The notes: generated from the letters alone by a model not told the origin. A stretch of DNA of 64,000 bases from Costus lasius (GCA_027563935.2 CM050447.1:16632001-16696000), one strand, 5' to 3'. Positions 11,591 to 22,876 are shown, counted from the first letter of the stretch. Numbers and translations: made by a program.

Positions 11591-12025
11591 AAGACTATGT
11601 TTCCTTGAAGAGAAAAAAATAAAAAAAAAAAGAAACTAAGGAAAGAACAAAAAGAGAAAGGAGAACTCACGCATGAAAGGGAGCTCACTGGGGGTGGTGC
11701 TAGTGAGGAGGGAGGGCAAAGAGGCAGGGGTGGGAAGGAGGAGGGGTGAGGGCAGAGGGAGGAAGGGAGGAAGAGGGGCGAGCTTGCAACAACAGCAAGG
11801 GAGGTGGGAGGAGTTCATGGGCATAGGGAAGGAGGGAGGGGGTGGTGCAAATGAGGAGGAAGGGAATGTTAATATTTTCTTTCTTCATACACAAAAGATT
11901 ATCTTTATACATCATTTGACATAAAAAAGATCTAGAACAATTTCGGTATTTTCTCGACATAAAGGTTGACAACCCATCATATAGAATATTTCTATCTCTA
12001 TCTCAACCCATCACTGGGGGTGGTG
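11591..12025. other. Second purine-rich tract, then duplication border
   Basis: The plus strand is almost all G and A from about 11640 to 11870, after A-runs. The left flank (GTTTCCTTG near 11599) matches that of the tract at 2646-3107. The stretch ends at the left border of segmental copy A. Position 12026 onward is homologous to 33431 onward, while the bases before it are unrelated. Confidence 0.4.
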
Positions 12026-12515
12026 CTATTATATCATATTGCCCGATGTCCAAGCACTATAGCCCTTCAGCTCGTCTATTACATGGTCTATCCTTGATAG
12101 TAAGTAAGTGCAAAGGACACCTACATGTTTCATATGTTTACACTCTTTAGACATTTTCTCTTGACCTGTGATAATATATTCTTAGGATCACATTAATAAA
12201 ACCCTAAGCAGCTCTTGGGTTATTATAACAATAACAATATGCATTGAGTATAATTATAAAATTGTAATGCAAACTCCAGTGAAGCAGAAAGCAAATTTTA
12301 TTAATTCACTAATAGTACAAGTGGAGGTGACTGTTTTACATGATCACACAAACAATAAACAGGAGCTCATCAAATTTAACATCCACACACCTTTATATGG
12401 CTTTACAACAAAATATTATATCAGGAAATCAATATTAACTAATTAATTAATTAAGCTCCAACAGGCTCGAGTTGTTGTTGATTGCAGTGCTGCTGTATAC
12501 AAAGTAACCAACAAA

Positions 12516-15083
12516 TTAACCCTGGACGAGCAGTTTTGCCCTGGGGTGGCCGGCTTCAATCCGGTACTGCTCTCCTATGCCGATGTGCACCATGAGCAGC
12601 CACACGTGCGTCAGCAGCTCCCCGCCCTGGCTCAGCTGCTTCGCGTGCATCTCCGCGACGCAGTTGCCGGCGGCGTAGCACAGCATCTCCACCCACACCG
12701 CGCTGATCACCTCCCATTTCTTCTCCAGCCTCCTCTCGAACGCTTTATTTATGTTTTGCGCCAGCTTGCAGGCGTCGAACAGCACAGACTTGCTCCGGTC
12801 CCCCTTCACATCTATCGGATTGATCGACGTGTCCACCTCTATCAGCTTCTCGCACGCCGCCTTCTCCTTTTCCTCCTTCAATTGCTCCGGAGAAATCAAT
12901 TTCGGATCCTTCCTTTTCCTGATTTCCATCACCTTAGACCCGATGGCGCGAAGCCTGCCCTTCCACCCTATCGAATTAGCTGACGAGCCTTTTTCCACTA
13001 CTAATTTCAGACCTTTATGTTCCACATTCCTCTTTACAGCTTCGCTTATGTCGGTGTCCTCGTAATTCAAAAAATTCTTGGTATCTGAGCAGGTGTCCTG
13101 GAATCGGACCTTCCCGATCCCCGCTGGCAGCATTGACGGTTGAAACACCACCAGAAACATCATGTACTCGGATATGTGCCTGCTTATCTCGCAATGATTA
13201 GGCCGTCGCGGTGGCTTGGCCTTCACGTCTTGCGGGGTGGCAGAAGGCTGATTCTTTTCCAAATCCTTGTCGGGATCGGCTGCGCTCCAAATCTTCCTCA
13301 ACCTACCTATCGCATCAGAGAGACCTACCGGAATCATCTTTATCCATTTCACACATCCGCTCACAATAATGCGCAGCTCCATCGCTTGGGAGATTCTTTT
13401 CCAGATGGTTGGGATATTTTTCTTTTCTTCCTGCCCCACAGTGGCCGCCGCGCCCTGCGTCTGGTCCTCCATGTAGCAGAGATGCGTGCCGATGTGCCAC
13501 AGCAAGATGCTCTCGTCGAACTCTTTCTTCACGCTCCAATCGAGTTGGGTGTAGCCCTTCTCCCGCAGCACCCACTCACCTCTGCACGAACGCAATCGCT
13601 TGTAGTTGGTGTCTTCCACCTGCACGCTCGCTTCCAACTGCGCGCTCGTGGCCTTGTTCTTCAGCTCATCGAAAATGAGCTTCTTGAGGTCATCACTCAC
13701 CGACTGTTTCTTGTGACACCAGCCATCCCACGTTTCTCTCACCCGGACATTCCACTGGTTGTTCAACCAGATATAAACGGTATGCTTCAATCTTAGAAAA
13801 TTTACAAATCTCTCCAACCTTGCCCGCTTGTAATCCCTGAGACAGAGACCGATGAGATTGTACTGCATCATGGAATTCGACCACCTCCTCGTGGCGATTC
13901 CGCGGGGGACGAGTCCCCGAGTTTTGACAATCAAGCGGGCTAATTTCTTCGCCCCGGCAAATTCTTTGATCTTCGCAATCCACGGATGGGAAAGCCTGTC
14001 GATATCCTGCAGCGAGACGATGGTCCAGTCCGAGAAAACGAGCAGAAAAATGGCAAAGCCCTCGAGAGCCAGAGCAGCGACGAGCAGTGTGTAGGTAATA
14101 CGGATCTCGACGTACTTGAAATCTTTCTTGTCAGCACGGTAGAAGAGCATAAGAGCGAGGGAGGCCATACCGAGCGAGAGGAAACGCATCGTGTGAACCT
14201 TGCCGTTGTGCACGTGAACGGCCTTGGTGTGGAGCATGTCGTGGAGGAGGGAGAGCTCGGTCTCCACGACCTGGAAGGCCTGCTTAGAGTTGCGCCGCAG
14301 GAAGAACTCCTGGCTCTCGATCCGGTCCTGGAAGCTAAGCATGAGGTTCACCGTGAGGCGCTTGATGGTCTGGAAGAAGCTGTGCGCCCGGAAGACGATC
14401 TCTTCCTCGGCGATGTCCGCGGCTTCAGCCACAGGGAGGGGGCGCAACGGTTCCTTCTCCATCATAATCTCCGATTTCAGGTTCGCGTTTTTGCGCGAGC
14501 GGTATTGTTGGGAAAACTGCATGAACTTGACGTAGTTGGGCCCAGGATTATGCTCGGAAAGCATGGACTCCCTGAGTTGGTCCATGCTCGCCGACCGCAG
14601 CGACCACGTGCGCTCGCCGAACTTGAGAATCCCGGCCGCGAAGACAACGATGGCGGCCGGCCACAGGTGCGGGCACGGGAGCGACTCGAGGAATATAAAG
14701 ATGGCGAAGGAGACCTGCAATATCAGCCCCAGCAGGTGACGCCGCCACAGCTGGTTGTCCTCTAGAGAGTAGGAGGTGATGGTGTCCGGGCCACCGAGGT
14801 GGAGTAGAAGGAAGGGCGCCCAGAAGGCGGCGAGGTCGCCGGTGGTCTTATCCTCCAAAGCCTGGTTCTGTTGGTTGAGGAGGTTGCCAAGGGCAAAGGT
14901 GGCGACGTAGTCGGCGCCGAGGTAGGAGAACCAGAGCAGGAGGCTGAGCATGTAGTTGGCGCGGCGCTGGCGAAAGAGGGAGAAGAAGATGAGGAAGATC
15001 TGGAGGAGGAGGCTGACGAGTACCAGAATGGAAACTTCGTGATCGCTCCATGCTTTTCTGAATTTGATCGGGATGATCTCCAT
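12516..15083 (-). CDS. DUF4220-DUF594 family membrane protein, gene 1 (855 aa, intact)
   Basis: A single-exon frame starts at ATG 15083 and ends in TAA. The N-terminal DUF4220 half has hydrophobic segments near residues 18-38, 45-70, 84-97, 114-134 and 138-152, with the family motif [12 protein letters not shown], and two more near 301-316 and 328-355. The C-terminal DUF594 domain (last ~70 residues) has LCYAAGNC...[19 protein letters not shown]. The family is plant-specific, multi-pass and of unknown biochemical function, so no activity is assigned. Length is in the usual family range. It has paralogues at 31201-33254, 33921-36518 and 52589-61030. The start is supported by identical start context in genes 3 and 4. 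Long antisense frames across it are shadows of GC-rich coding sequence. Confidence 0.9.
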   Translation of the reverse strand: MEIIPIKFRKAWSDHEVSILVLVSLLLQIFLIFFSLFRQRRANYMLSLLLWFSYLGADYVATFALGNLLNQQNQALEDKTTGDLAAFWAPFLLLHLGGPDTITSYSLEDNQLWRRHLLGLILQVSFAIFIFLESLPCPHLWPAAIVVFAAGILKFGERTWSLRSASMDQLRESMLSEHNPGPNYVKFMQFSQQYRSRKNANLKSEIMMEKEPLRPLPVAEAADIAEEEIVFRAHSFFQTIKRLTVNLMLSFQDRIESQEFFLRRNSKQAFQVVETELSLLHDMLHTKAVHVHNGKVHTMRFLSLGMASLALMLFYRADKKDFKYVEIRITYTLLVAALALEGFAIFLLVFSDWTIVSLQDIDRLSHPWIAKIKEFAGAKKLARLIVKTRGLVPRGIATRRWSNSMMQYNLIGLCLRDYKRARLERFVNFLRLKHTVYIWLNNQWNVRVRETWDGWCHKKQSVSDDLKKLIFDELKNKATSAQLEASVQVEDTNYKRLRSCRGEWVLREKGYTQLDWSVKKEFDESILLWHIGTHLCYMEDQTQGAAATVGQEEKKNIPTIWKRISQAMELRIIVSGCVKWIKMIPVGLSDAIGRLRKIWSAADPDKDLEKNQPSATPQDVKAKPPRRPNHCEISRHISEYMMFLVVFQPSMLPAGIGKVRFQDTCSDTKNFLNYEDTDISEAVKRNVEHKGLKLVVEKGSSANSIGWKGRLRAIGSKVMEIRKRKDPKLISPEQLKEEKEKAACEKLIEVDTSINPIDVKGDRSKSVLFDACKLAQNINKAFERRLEKKWEVISAVWVEMLCYAAGNCVAEMHAKQLSQGGELLTHVWLLMVHIGIGEQYRIEAGHPRAKLLVQG

Positions 15084-17569
15084 CTGCAGCTATGCTTGAA
15101 AGTAGAAGCACAATACTCAGCTCAACTTATAGTGTGCATGGCAGATGGCTGCCCCTCATGGTTAATCACCTGTTTAGTGTGAGTTAAATCATGTTTTAGT
15201 TTTTCCGAAAATTATAATTCATTTTATTTAAAAAATACTGTTTTTAAAATTCATGCTACAAAATCCAAAAATCCTAAACAAAACCATTGAAAAAGGAAAT
15301 TCAGGATTGATGCTGCATTTTTTTGTGAGGGAAACGATTACGCTGCCTTTCCCTTTTGTTTCTTTTTATGTACACGTGGCTGACCATCGAGTCCTTAAGA
15401 TTATTATACTTAGTTCACCGATCCAAGTTCGAATCTGAGCTACTTGAGCTACCGCTCCGGGCCACACCTACTGCAAATTCCACAAAAGAAAAAGAAAAGG
15501 AAAAAAAATATATCCAAGACTCAGGCTCCACAAATTTCTTGCAATAGCAACAGGGAATGTTTTCGGGTACGCAATCACCGAGTGCCGATAATGATGCGGC
15601 AGCAGAATTTGGTTCCCCAGTTTGCTTCCTGTTCCAAGATTAGTATAAGAATCCGCCGTACAGCAAAACATGCAATTAAAGCAAAAGCTTTTATGCTATT
15701 AAAAGAAAAGAATCGTCGGAAGTTCTACCTTTGCTTGTATCTTCTCATCAAAAGATTCTCAATCGTTTTGACCTTAACCTTACCTCGATTGCTACTTGTC
15801 TCCCTTTGGTGGCGCACACTGCATTTTCTAGTATGTCTGAAATTATTTTGCCCTTTTTCCCGATATAGAATTAATTTAAACTATACCAACGGGTAAATAT
15901 AACAATGTCTAATAATTTTTATTTTAATCAATTATTTTATTATCATTACTGTATGGAACAAAGTCAATTTTTTTTAGTTTAGTAATTTTATATGAATTAC
16001 TCTATTCTACATTCTCAAATGTATATTGACGGAATATGAGGATATGAAATTAGAATTAGAATCATCAAGAATCAAACATTCACTAGAAAAGCTATGTAAT
16101 TATTAAACATTTGGAATTTGATTATCACAAGCTGTTGTTTTATGGGCAAAGAATTGACAGGTGATTTCTTGATGCTGTTCACTAACTTCGATCATATTCG
16201 TCGATACATTTAGTGGGAGATTGCTCATGAGTATGTCACATAAAAAAATAGTTTGTGGACCAGTAATGTCACCCAAGTTGAGAGTACGAATTTGATTTGG
16301 TCCATCTTTATCAGGAGGGACTGAATCTCTTTGAAACATCTTCTTTTGCACCGACTTCTGATAAACTAGAAAAAAATTCTTAAAATATGTAGGGATGTTC
16401 TCCCTCCAACACGTTAGTTAGAGTATACTCCAGTGTATATATTGGGAGGTTATGGAAAAAATTTATGCGCAACATTTCTTTCGTTAATTCATTGTTCTAG
16501 CTCGGATCATCACCTCACCGAATCGAGCCATGCAGTCAAACCATAGAGCTAGTTCATTGTTCTATCTTGCTTAATTGATCAAGCAGTTATCGCTCAAGTG
16601 GGGCGAATATATTCCCTTTTAGTTTCATCATCAAAGAAAGTGATGGTCATTCTAACAGTGCAATTAAAGCAAACCGCTATGCTTTAATTCTGATAAATAT
16701 AACCACCTAATAACTTTAAAATCAAGAACATTAAAAACAGCAGTAAAAAGCATTATCAATCTAATTCTATCATAAACTTGAGCAAATAATGTGTGATAAA
16801 ATGCGTTCATCACCAAGTTACAGTGAAGTTATCGACAACACTGGCAAAATCCAATCAAACAATTGAAATTTGTAAGATTGAGAAGATACTAAATGGAATA
16901 AAAAAACGACGATACTCATAATATTCATGCTTTTTAACTGCAGTGGTCAAAAGAAAACGACCAAGCATAAATTCCTATTCAGAGCATTCATTAATGACCT
17001 TTATTTATAAAGACCATACAAGGGACTAGTAGAGCTCGAACTTTGATCTAGTACACATTCCGGTATTTAGATACAAACTATTTGATTCTCTACTTAAATC
17101 CTACAAACTTATTTTATACATTTGGTCACGATTTATTAACAATCTAACCAAACACGACCTGGGCCAATGGCTTCCTTATTATGCTTACTTTTGTTGCAAG
17201 CTTGCATCATCATTAAGGTACAGATTATCCAGCATAAAATTCACTTCTAAGCTTACCTTTGCTAAAAACAATCACTGACTGATGCGTAATCGACAAAAAT
17301 GATTCACATTCTAAGATACCCATCGTCTGATGATGAAACAAGAAAATTTCACTGACAACGGATGACAGTTTATCCTTGGTAGTTGATTTACTGGATCACA
17401 TTGGTGTGCTATCCTAATCGGTACATGAATGCAAATGATGGAATCTACTAGGCAAAAACATCATAATAAGTAATGCTGACTACTGACCACGAAATGAATC
17501 ACATTGTCAAATTAGATGAACCAAGTTCAGAAAACAAACTACGGCGGTCTCCATCTCAGTGTAACCAAC
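15084..17569. other. Intergenic region upstream of DUF594 gene 1
   Basis: This is AT-rich sequence shared with 36519-39034. The first ~470 bases are also shared with 61031-61489 upstream of gene 4, so the proximal promoter is present in three copies. No coding frame here resembles a known protein. The equivalent in copy B has a short internal duplication near 37,580-37,700. Confidence 0.6.
15126..15132 (-). promoter_or_regulatory. Putative TATA box of DUF594 gene 1
   Basis: CTATAAG on the minus strand lies 43 bases before the ATG. The same element at the same distance precedes gene 3 (36561-36567) and gene 4 (61073-61079). If used, the 5' UTR would be very short. This is inference from position and conservation among recent duplicates, so conservation is weak evidence. 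Confidence 0.35.
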
Positions 17570-17574
17570 AAAGA

Positions 17575-17835
17575 TGTTAAAAATAGTAAACACAGACTCT
17601 ATATCGTGCGTACGTGTGATATAGGGGTTAAGGTATCGTGAGTTGAGAATTAGTGGTGTCGAGGATTAATATTTTTAATTTTTAGCATAGACTAGGTATT
17701 TTATTTCTCTATAAATATATACTTTATTTATTTTATTATAGCAGCATTTTTAATACAAGAGTTTCATTCTCTCCCGGTCTCTGTGTGTTGTGTACTCTCT
17801 CTCGTCATCATGCTTCTACCATATTGCAGTCAACA
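17575..17835. mobile_element. Solo LTR, 261 bp, copia-like (copy A)
   Basis: The sequence begins TGTTAAAAATAG and ends CAACA, and is bracketed by the perfect 5-bp duplication AAAGA (17570-17574 and 17836-17840). It has an internal TATA-like CTATAAATATATAC, and a pyrimidine-rich CTCTC tail near its right end. No internal region remains, so it is the product of LTR-LTR recombination. The plus orientation is suggested by the TATA motif. Confidence 0.75.
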
Positions 17836-18129
17836 AAAGATACAGTAAATGACATAAAAAAAACCCTAAAAGAGAGAAGTTCCCTTCCCTTTCTTGTCTC
17901 CGCCAATCTCAAAATGCTTGCATCTCTGCCAAGAGCATGAAAATGATATTAATTAGAGAAAAATTGAGGAAAAGAAGCAGTCAATAACAGAGCAGTACTT
18001 TTATAGGATGCTGTGAATAATGCTTGCAACTCTGGCATTGAAGCTTTAAGACAATCTTCATGGTTGTTTTTGCCTGACAGTTGAAAAACTAATCTCGGGT
18101 GTTCACAATATATCGGACTTCCTTGAGGG

Positions 18130-18599
18130 TGTTCGTCATAGCCCACGTCAAGTTCCTTAGAAGGAACTGAGTCTTAATCTCAGTTTCAAGCTCTTCCCAA
18201 GAGAAGTTACGGGCTGGATCAGTCCCGAATAAGTTAAGTATGGCCTGAGTCCGCTTCCATAATTTTGCGTCTCTAGAAGGATACGCGATTCAAGCTTGGG
18301 CTTACTCCTCCTCGGGGATCTGAGCATCTTGGAGACATTTTTTTATATCCCAAAGAAAGTTCTCAACTTCCGTAGGGACATGCACCCTTGGGAAGGGGGC
18401 AGGCTGCGGGATGCATTGTCACATGATGATCCCTTGGCCGAGGTCGGCTGTAGTCGGTGCTATTGAAGTCGCCGTAGCGTACTTTAGCAACGCGACTTTC
18501 GCCTAGCATGCCTCTAGCTCCTCGGTGAGTCGAGTCACTTGAGCTATGAAGCACTCGTTGAAGACGAGAAGTGTGGAGATGATCTCCACTGAGGTGCAA
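18130..18599 (-). pseudogene. Degenerate LTR-retrotransposon gag fragment (copy A)
   Basis: Minus-strand translation gives gag-like blocks: a coiled stretch RLTEELEAC, then VHVPTEVENFLWDIKKCLQ, then a segment containing SRDAKLWKRT and FLLRNLTW. It is broken by a TGA at 18419-18421 and by shifts. The blocks resemble the capsid region of plant Ty3/gypsy gag. No protease or polymerase follows. Confidence 0.5.
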
Positions 18600-18620
18600 G
18601 CCCCAAAGCCCCGTCTTCGA

Positions 18621-19090
18621 CTAAGTCCTCAAGGGACGATAGTCTGCTGTCCATCGAATGTGAAACTGTGAAAGAGTGAGGATGTGTTCGATATTACCCA
18701 AGAAGAAAGACAGATGGCCTGGATCATCCTCAAGTATAGGAACAGCCTTTACTTCTAATGAACTCAGAAATTCTAGTGTGGTGCCAATGTAAGTGGGTGA
18801 GAATAGCTGCTGAAATTGCTCCCACCCTATGGCTGCATACATCAAATCAGCGTCTCCTAGCATCCCTAGCATCTGTAGTGTGGTTCGGTCAAGATACCTC
18901 GTATTGAGAAGGCAGCGTTGACGCAGTATCTGATACCGTGCCTCTTGTGCGGCGTTCCGGAAGATAATCCCGAACTCGTTCGGGGGAGATACGTATGTCT
19001 GTGGTCGGCTGGAGGATCTGGTTGGAAGTGCTCACAGAATGGAGGCAGCGAAGTGAAGTCGTCGGAGATCAGACGACACAAAAATCCGGT
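18621..19090 (-). pseudogene. Athila ORF1-like fragment (copy A)
   Basis: A minus-strand frame contains ADLMYAAIGWE, SPTYIGTTLEFLSSLEV and FFLGNIEHILTLSQFHI, the pattern of the plant Athila-type retrotransposon ORF1 domain. An upstream segment in another frame continues the same protein (ERVRDYLPER-like), so the gene is frameshifted. Preceding sequence to about 19,590 on the minus strand looks like a leader or LTR-derived stretch. It is duplicated at 40087-40557. Confidence 0.5.
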
Positions 19091-19602
19091 GTGAAATAGA
19101 TGAGAAGAGCTTGATCGGAGTGTTAGGATTCTTAGACAGAACTTAAGAGACCGCTTTCGAGTGGTAAGATGGGGAGAAGGCGGTGCAATCAGTCGATCTC
19201 GTCAAGATCGGGAGGCAGCGGCAATCGGCTGAAAAATCCTTGAGATCTGGTGAGGTGAAAATCTGGAACCGATCGGGAAAGAATCTTGTGCGGATGAAAG
19301 GGAAACCCTGATCAGATTGTTGAAGACGTCCTTCTCGTGTTCAAAAGACAGGCGGACGACGCGATCGCACGGAAGAAGCTCCGAAAACTGGCGGTATGAA
19401 AAATTCGGGATGAGATCTTGGTGAGAAGATGGAACCTGTTCAGATCTTGGGGGAAACGTAGATCGATGTGGGAGAAGTCACCTTCGTTTGCTAAGGAGGT
19501 GAGAAGGCGGCGTGATCGGGAGTATTTCGTCCACACAGGGGGCGGCGGCGGAAGAGTCGCGTGCGGTGCCCTAGCATCAGGTCAGCAAAAGTTGGAATTC
19601 CA

Positions 19603-19898
19603 GTGAACCCGCCCGGGTTCACTCGCCCGTGATGTTTACTGTGGTCGGGCTGAAGCAACAGAAACACGGGTGAACCCGCTGGGGTTCACCGACCCGTGAA
19701 GCGCTCTGGAAATTTTCTGGTCTTTGGAGAGATGGTGAACCCCGTGGGGTTCACCTGCCTGTGAAGCTCACTGGATGATTTCCGTGCAGATAGAATACTG
19801 GTGAACCCCTTGGGGTTCACCTGCCCGTGATATCCTCTCGTCACAAAGCCTGGGCACACTGGTACAGTACACATCACGGTGAACCCCATGGGGTTCAC
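19603..19898. repeat. Array of five 20-bp palindromes, ~66-bp period (copy A)
   Basis: Palindromes lie at 19603-19622, 19670-19689, 19735-19754, 19801-19820 and 19879-19898. The arms are GTGAACCC(C/G) and (G/C)GGGTTCAC. The central two bases differ in every copy (CC, CT, GT, TT, AT). Most units are followed by CTGCCCGTGA or a similar CCGTGA block. The array is intact in copy B (41069-41364). Translating it gives an artificial repeat peptide. Confidence 0.9.
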
Positions 19899-22226
19899 CA
19901 GGTCGGGATTTGCACTGATGGACTTGAAAAAATCTGAAAAACTTCCCATGCGCTACATCTTCCTCCTACAGCATAAAGAGACATCAAATTAGTAGCAATC
20001 CCCACTAGAAAATAAAAAAAATTAAATGAGAAAGAGATTAACAGTCTAAAACACTAACTAATAGCAAGAAGAAATTATGCGTAAAAACTAACATCAATCA
20101 TAAACTTGGGTTGCCTCCCAAGAGCGCTAGTTTAGGGTCGGTAGCTCGACTATAAGAGTGTTATTCATAAATCAGAATGAAGATGAAATTACCAAGAGGT
20201 TCATACCTTGAAGGGTCAGAAAATGATTTCAAGCTTATTTTACCTTCATTAGTTACCTTGGTTGTTTCCTTATGTACATTTTCAAATTGTACCTTCCTTA
20301 AGTTGACTAGTTCAGTTGAATCAAAGAGTTTCACAAAAGCTTCAGCTTCTTCATTATCCTTCACCTCATCTTCAGTTGCAAAATAGATTTTTATAGGATC
20401 CACAAACAATTCACTAATCACTTCTTGGTTAACCACTTCCTTAACAACATCAACCTTATGACAAGACCCTACAAAATAAGATATATCCTCAAGTGGTTTC
20501 TCATGTTCTATCTCCTCTTTTGATTGTTCAGGTTGAAGTGTCTTAGGAGATTTAATCTCAGTGTCATGTGCAGGCATCCTAGGCTCCTCAAGTTGTTTGC
20601 CACTCCGAGTGGAGATTGCATTGCAATACTCCCTCGGGTTAACTTCTGGTTGGGATGGAAGCTTGCCTGGTGCTCTGGAAGACGAGCTAGCTTGCTGGGC
20701 TAGCTGACTCTCTAGCATTTTATTGTGTGTCTCCAGGGAGTCCATCCTTGTCATCATAAGTTTCATCATGTCTGCAAGTCCTTCAAGTTTCTTGCTCAAA
20801 TTTGAATCATTATTCGGCATTGGCTGTGGTGGTGGTGCATTGAAGTTCCTAGCCTGAAATCCTGGTGGTCTGAAATTGCTCTGTTGTGGTTGCCTGAAGT
20901 TTCCTTGTGGGGGCTGGGTTTGCTGTGGTGGAACTTGTCCAGGTTGAATTGGTTGAGTTGTCCGATAAGAGAAATTAGGGTGGTTGCGCCACCCTAGATT
21001 GAATGTGCTGGAGTATGGGTTGTTGTTGGGATTGAAGTTTCCAACAGCATTCAATTGCTCAGAGTAAACTGCAGCCATCTGTCCATCTCCCGCCTGACAA
21101 TCTGCCCCTGCATGACCTACAACTCCACAGACCTCACAAGAAATAGAGTTAATATCCATAGAATTAACAAACCAAGAATCAAGCTTTCTAGTCAAATTAT
21201 CAACCTTAGCCGTGAGAACAGTCAGAGAGTCTAGGTCATACCTACCTGACTTCTTGGTAGTAGAAGTACCTCTCTCAGATGTCCATTGGTGATGGTTAAT
21301 CGCCATGTCCTCGAGAAGGTTCATTGCATCCTCAACTCTCCTATTCATCAAGGCACCTCCTGCTGCAGCGTCCACTGTAAGTCTTGTGTTGTAATCCAAA
21401 CTGCTGTAGAACGTTTGGATCAGAACCCAAGTCTCAACTCCGTGGTGTGGACACATCCTTTGGAGCTCTTTAAACCTCTCCCAAGCTTCATATAGAGACT
21501 CTTCATCTTTTTGCATGAAACTCGTTATTTGATTTCGCAATTGAATTGTCTTTGATGGAGGGAAGTACTTGGAGAGAAAGGCTTGAGAAAGCTCTGCCCA
21601 TGTTCTTATCGAAGCAGCAGGTAGTGTGTGCAGCCAAGCTCTCGCTCTGTCTCTCAAGGAGAAGGGAAATAGTCGCAACCTGATAACATCAGCAGACACA
21701 CCGTTAATTTTCAATATATCGCAATATTCCAGAAAAAAAAACAGGTGCATGTTGGGGTAGAGGTGGTCATGGGCCGTGCTCGGGCCAGCCCGGGCCCGGG
21801 CCCGCCTCGGCTCGATTCCTGGCGGACTGTGCCTAGCACGACCCGTTTCTAATCGTGCCGTGCCTGGCATGGCACGACAGCAAAAATCTTGGGCCCGGCA
21901 CGGCCCGCGGCACGTTTGGTCCGGCACGGCTCCGGCCATTGCGTAGTGAAGTCGGCCCAAGGGCCGGATTCGGCCCGACGGGCCGTGCCTGACCCGGCCC
22001 GAATGTGGCCCACGGGCTGAGTTTGGCCCACAGGCCGACTTTGGCCCGCTTCATTAAAATAAATTTAAAAAATAATTAAAATATTAATTAATTAAATTAT
22101 ATAATTTTAATTTTAATATATTTTATTAAATTAATATTAATTTATTTATTAACAACACTAACAACACATGACTAAAGTTAAAACCAACTCGATTAAATTT
22201 CATATTCATAAATTATACATTTAAGC

Positions 22227-22758
22227 TTAAATTAATTGTCGACATAATGGGCATAAACAATTGACTCGTAGCCAGCGACGCAAGCAGCTACTATGAAAGA
22301 TGTGCGAGCATTGTGTTAAGCATAATTGCTCTCCGTGCTCCATCTTCTCTATGCATATTGCACACTCTATGTTTTCAACTTCCGTCTTCAATAATAAAAA
22401 ACTCAAGTGACTCTTATGCTTGGTTTGTTTCGATATATTGCTCTGGCTCATCGTTGATATTATCACTGTCCTCCTCACTATCACTTATTTCAAAGTCCTC
22501 AACCTCTATCTCAATCTCAACTCCAGAAGGGGAGGGAGAAGCCAAAAATTCTTGTCTTGCATGATCAGATAAGTGGATAAAGTATTCTTCAAACCTGAAT
22601 ACATCAATTCGTATAATTTGACTAACACGTTCGATAATACTTAAAATAGTGATTCTCCATTGATCAGCATTGAAGAAATTTAAGGTAGATGTAAGAAAGA
22701 TTGAACGTTGAGAATTTGACATAATGATAATTATCTTTACTCTTCTATTATCTGTCAT
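22227..22758 (-). pseudogene. RING-H2 E3-ligase-like gene inside the hAT element (copy A)
   Basis: Two overlapping minus-strand frames are present. The upstream one (22414-22758) gives 114 residues ending in a Glu/Asp-rich stretch. The downstream one (22227-22484) has a complete RING-H2 finger: CAIC, then C-S-H-x2-H-x2-C, then C-P-L-C (C3-H2-C3 ligands all present). RING-H2 fingers recruit ubiquitin-loaded E2 enzymes. The frames are offset by one frame, so they are joined only by a frameshift or an unseen intron. Copy A also has a TAA where copy B has CAA (end of the acidic part). The RING frame is identical at protein level in A and B. It may be a captured host gene or an element gene. Confidence 0.6.
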
Positions 22759-22876
22759 TTTTCTCTATGCCTCGTGCTCACCACGTGATAATTATATTAT
22801 AAAAGTAAATTAATTTAATACTTACTTGATCTTCTCCACGTCTAGTCACGTGGTGAGCACAAGGCATAGAGAAAAA
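22758..22876. repeat. 31-bp inverted repeat at the start of the RING-H2 gene
   Basis: Arms at 22758-22788 and 22846-22876 pair at 30 of 31 positions, with a 57-base AT-rich spacer. The core is CTCACCACGTGA / TCACGTGGTGAG. The left arm begins at the ATG of the acidic frame, so the hairpin would sit in the 5' UTR or core promoter. CACGTG is also a G-box/E-box core. Both arms persist in copy B (44236-44265 and 44324-44354). Confidence 0.8.

Noticed and set aside
13986..14765. Long antisense frames (up to 259 codons) across the DUF594 genes, repeated at 35430-36200 and 59757-60536
   Set aside because: They are the complement of a GC-rich conserved coding sequence, have no recognisable domain, and vary with the sense gene's changes.
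15444..15896. 150-codon plus-strand frame upstream of gene 1
   Set aside because: It is disrupted differently in copy B and at the gene 4 locus, its composition is basic low-complexity, and no domain is seen.
19686..19949. 87-codon frame over the palindromes with a recurring NPxGFT motif
   Set aside because: The motif is only the translation of the palindrome repeat. There is no domain and no independent support for expression.
21833..22054. Frames in the GC-rich hAT ends (also 23219-23631)
   Set aside because: They translate low-complexity GGCCCG subterminal repeats into Pro/Arg/Gly-rich peptides. The repeat number differs between copies A and B.
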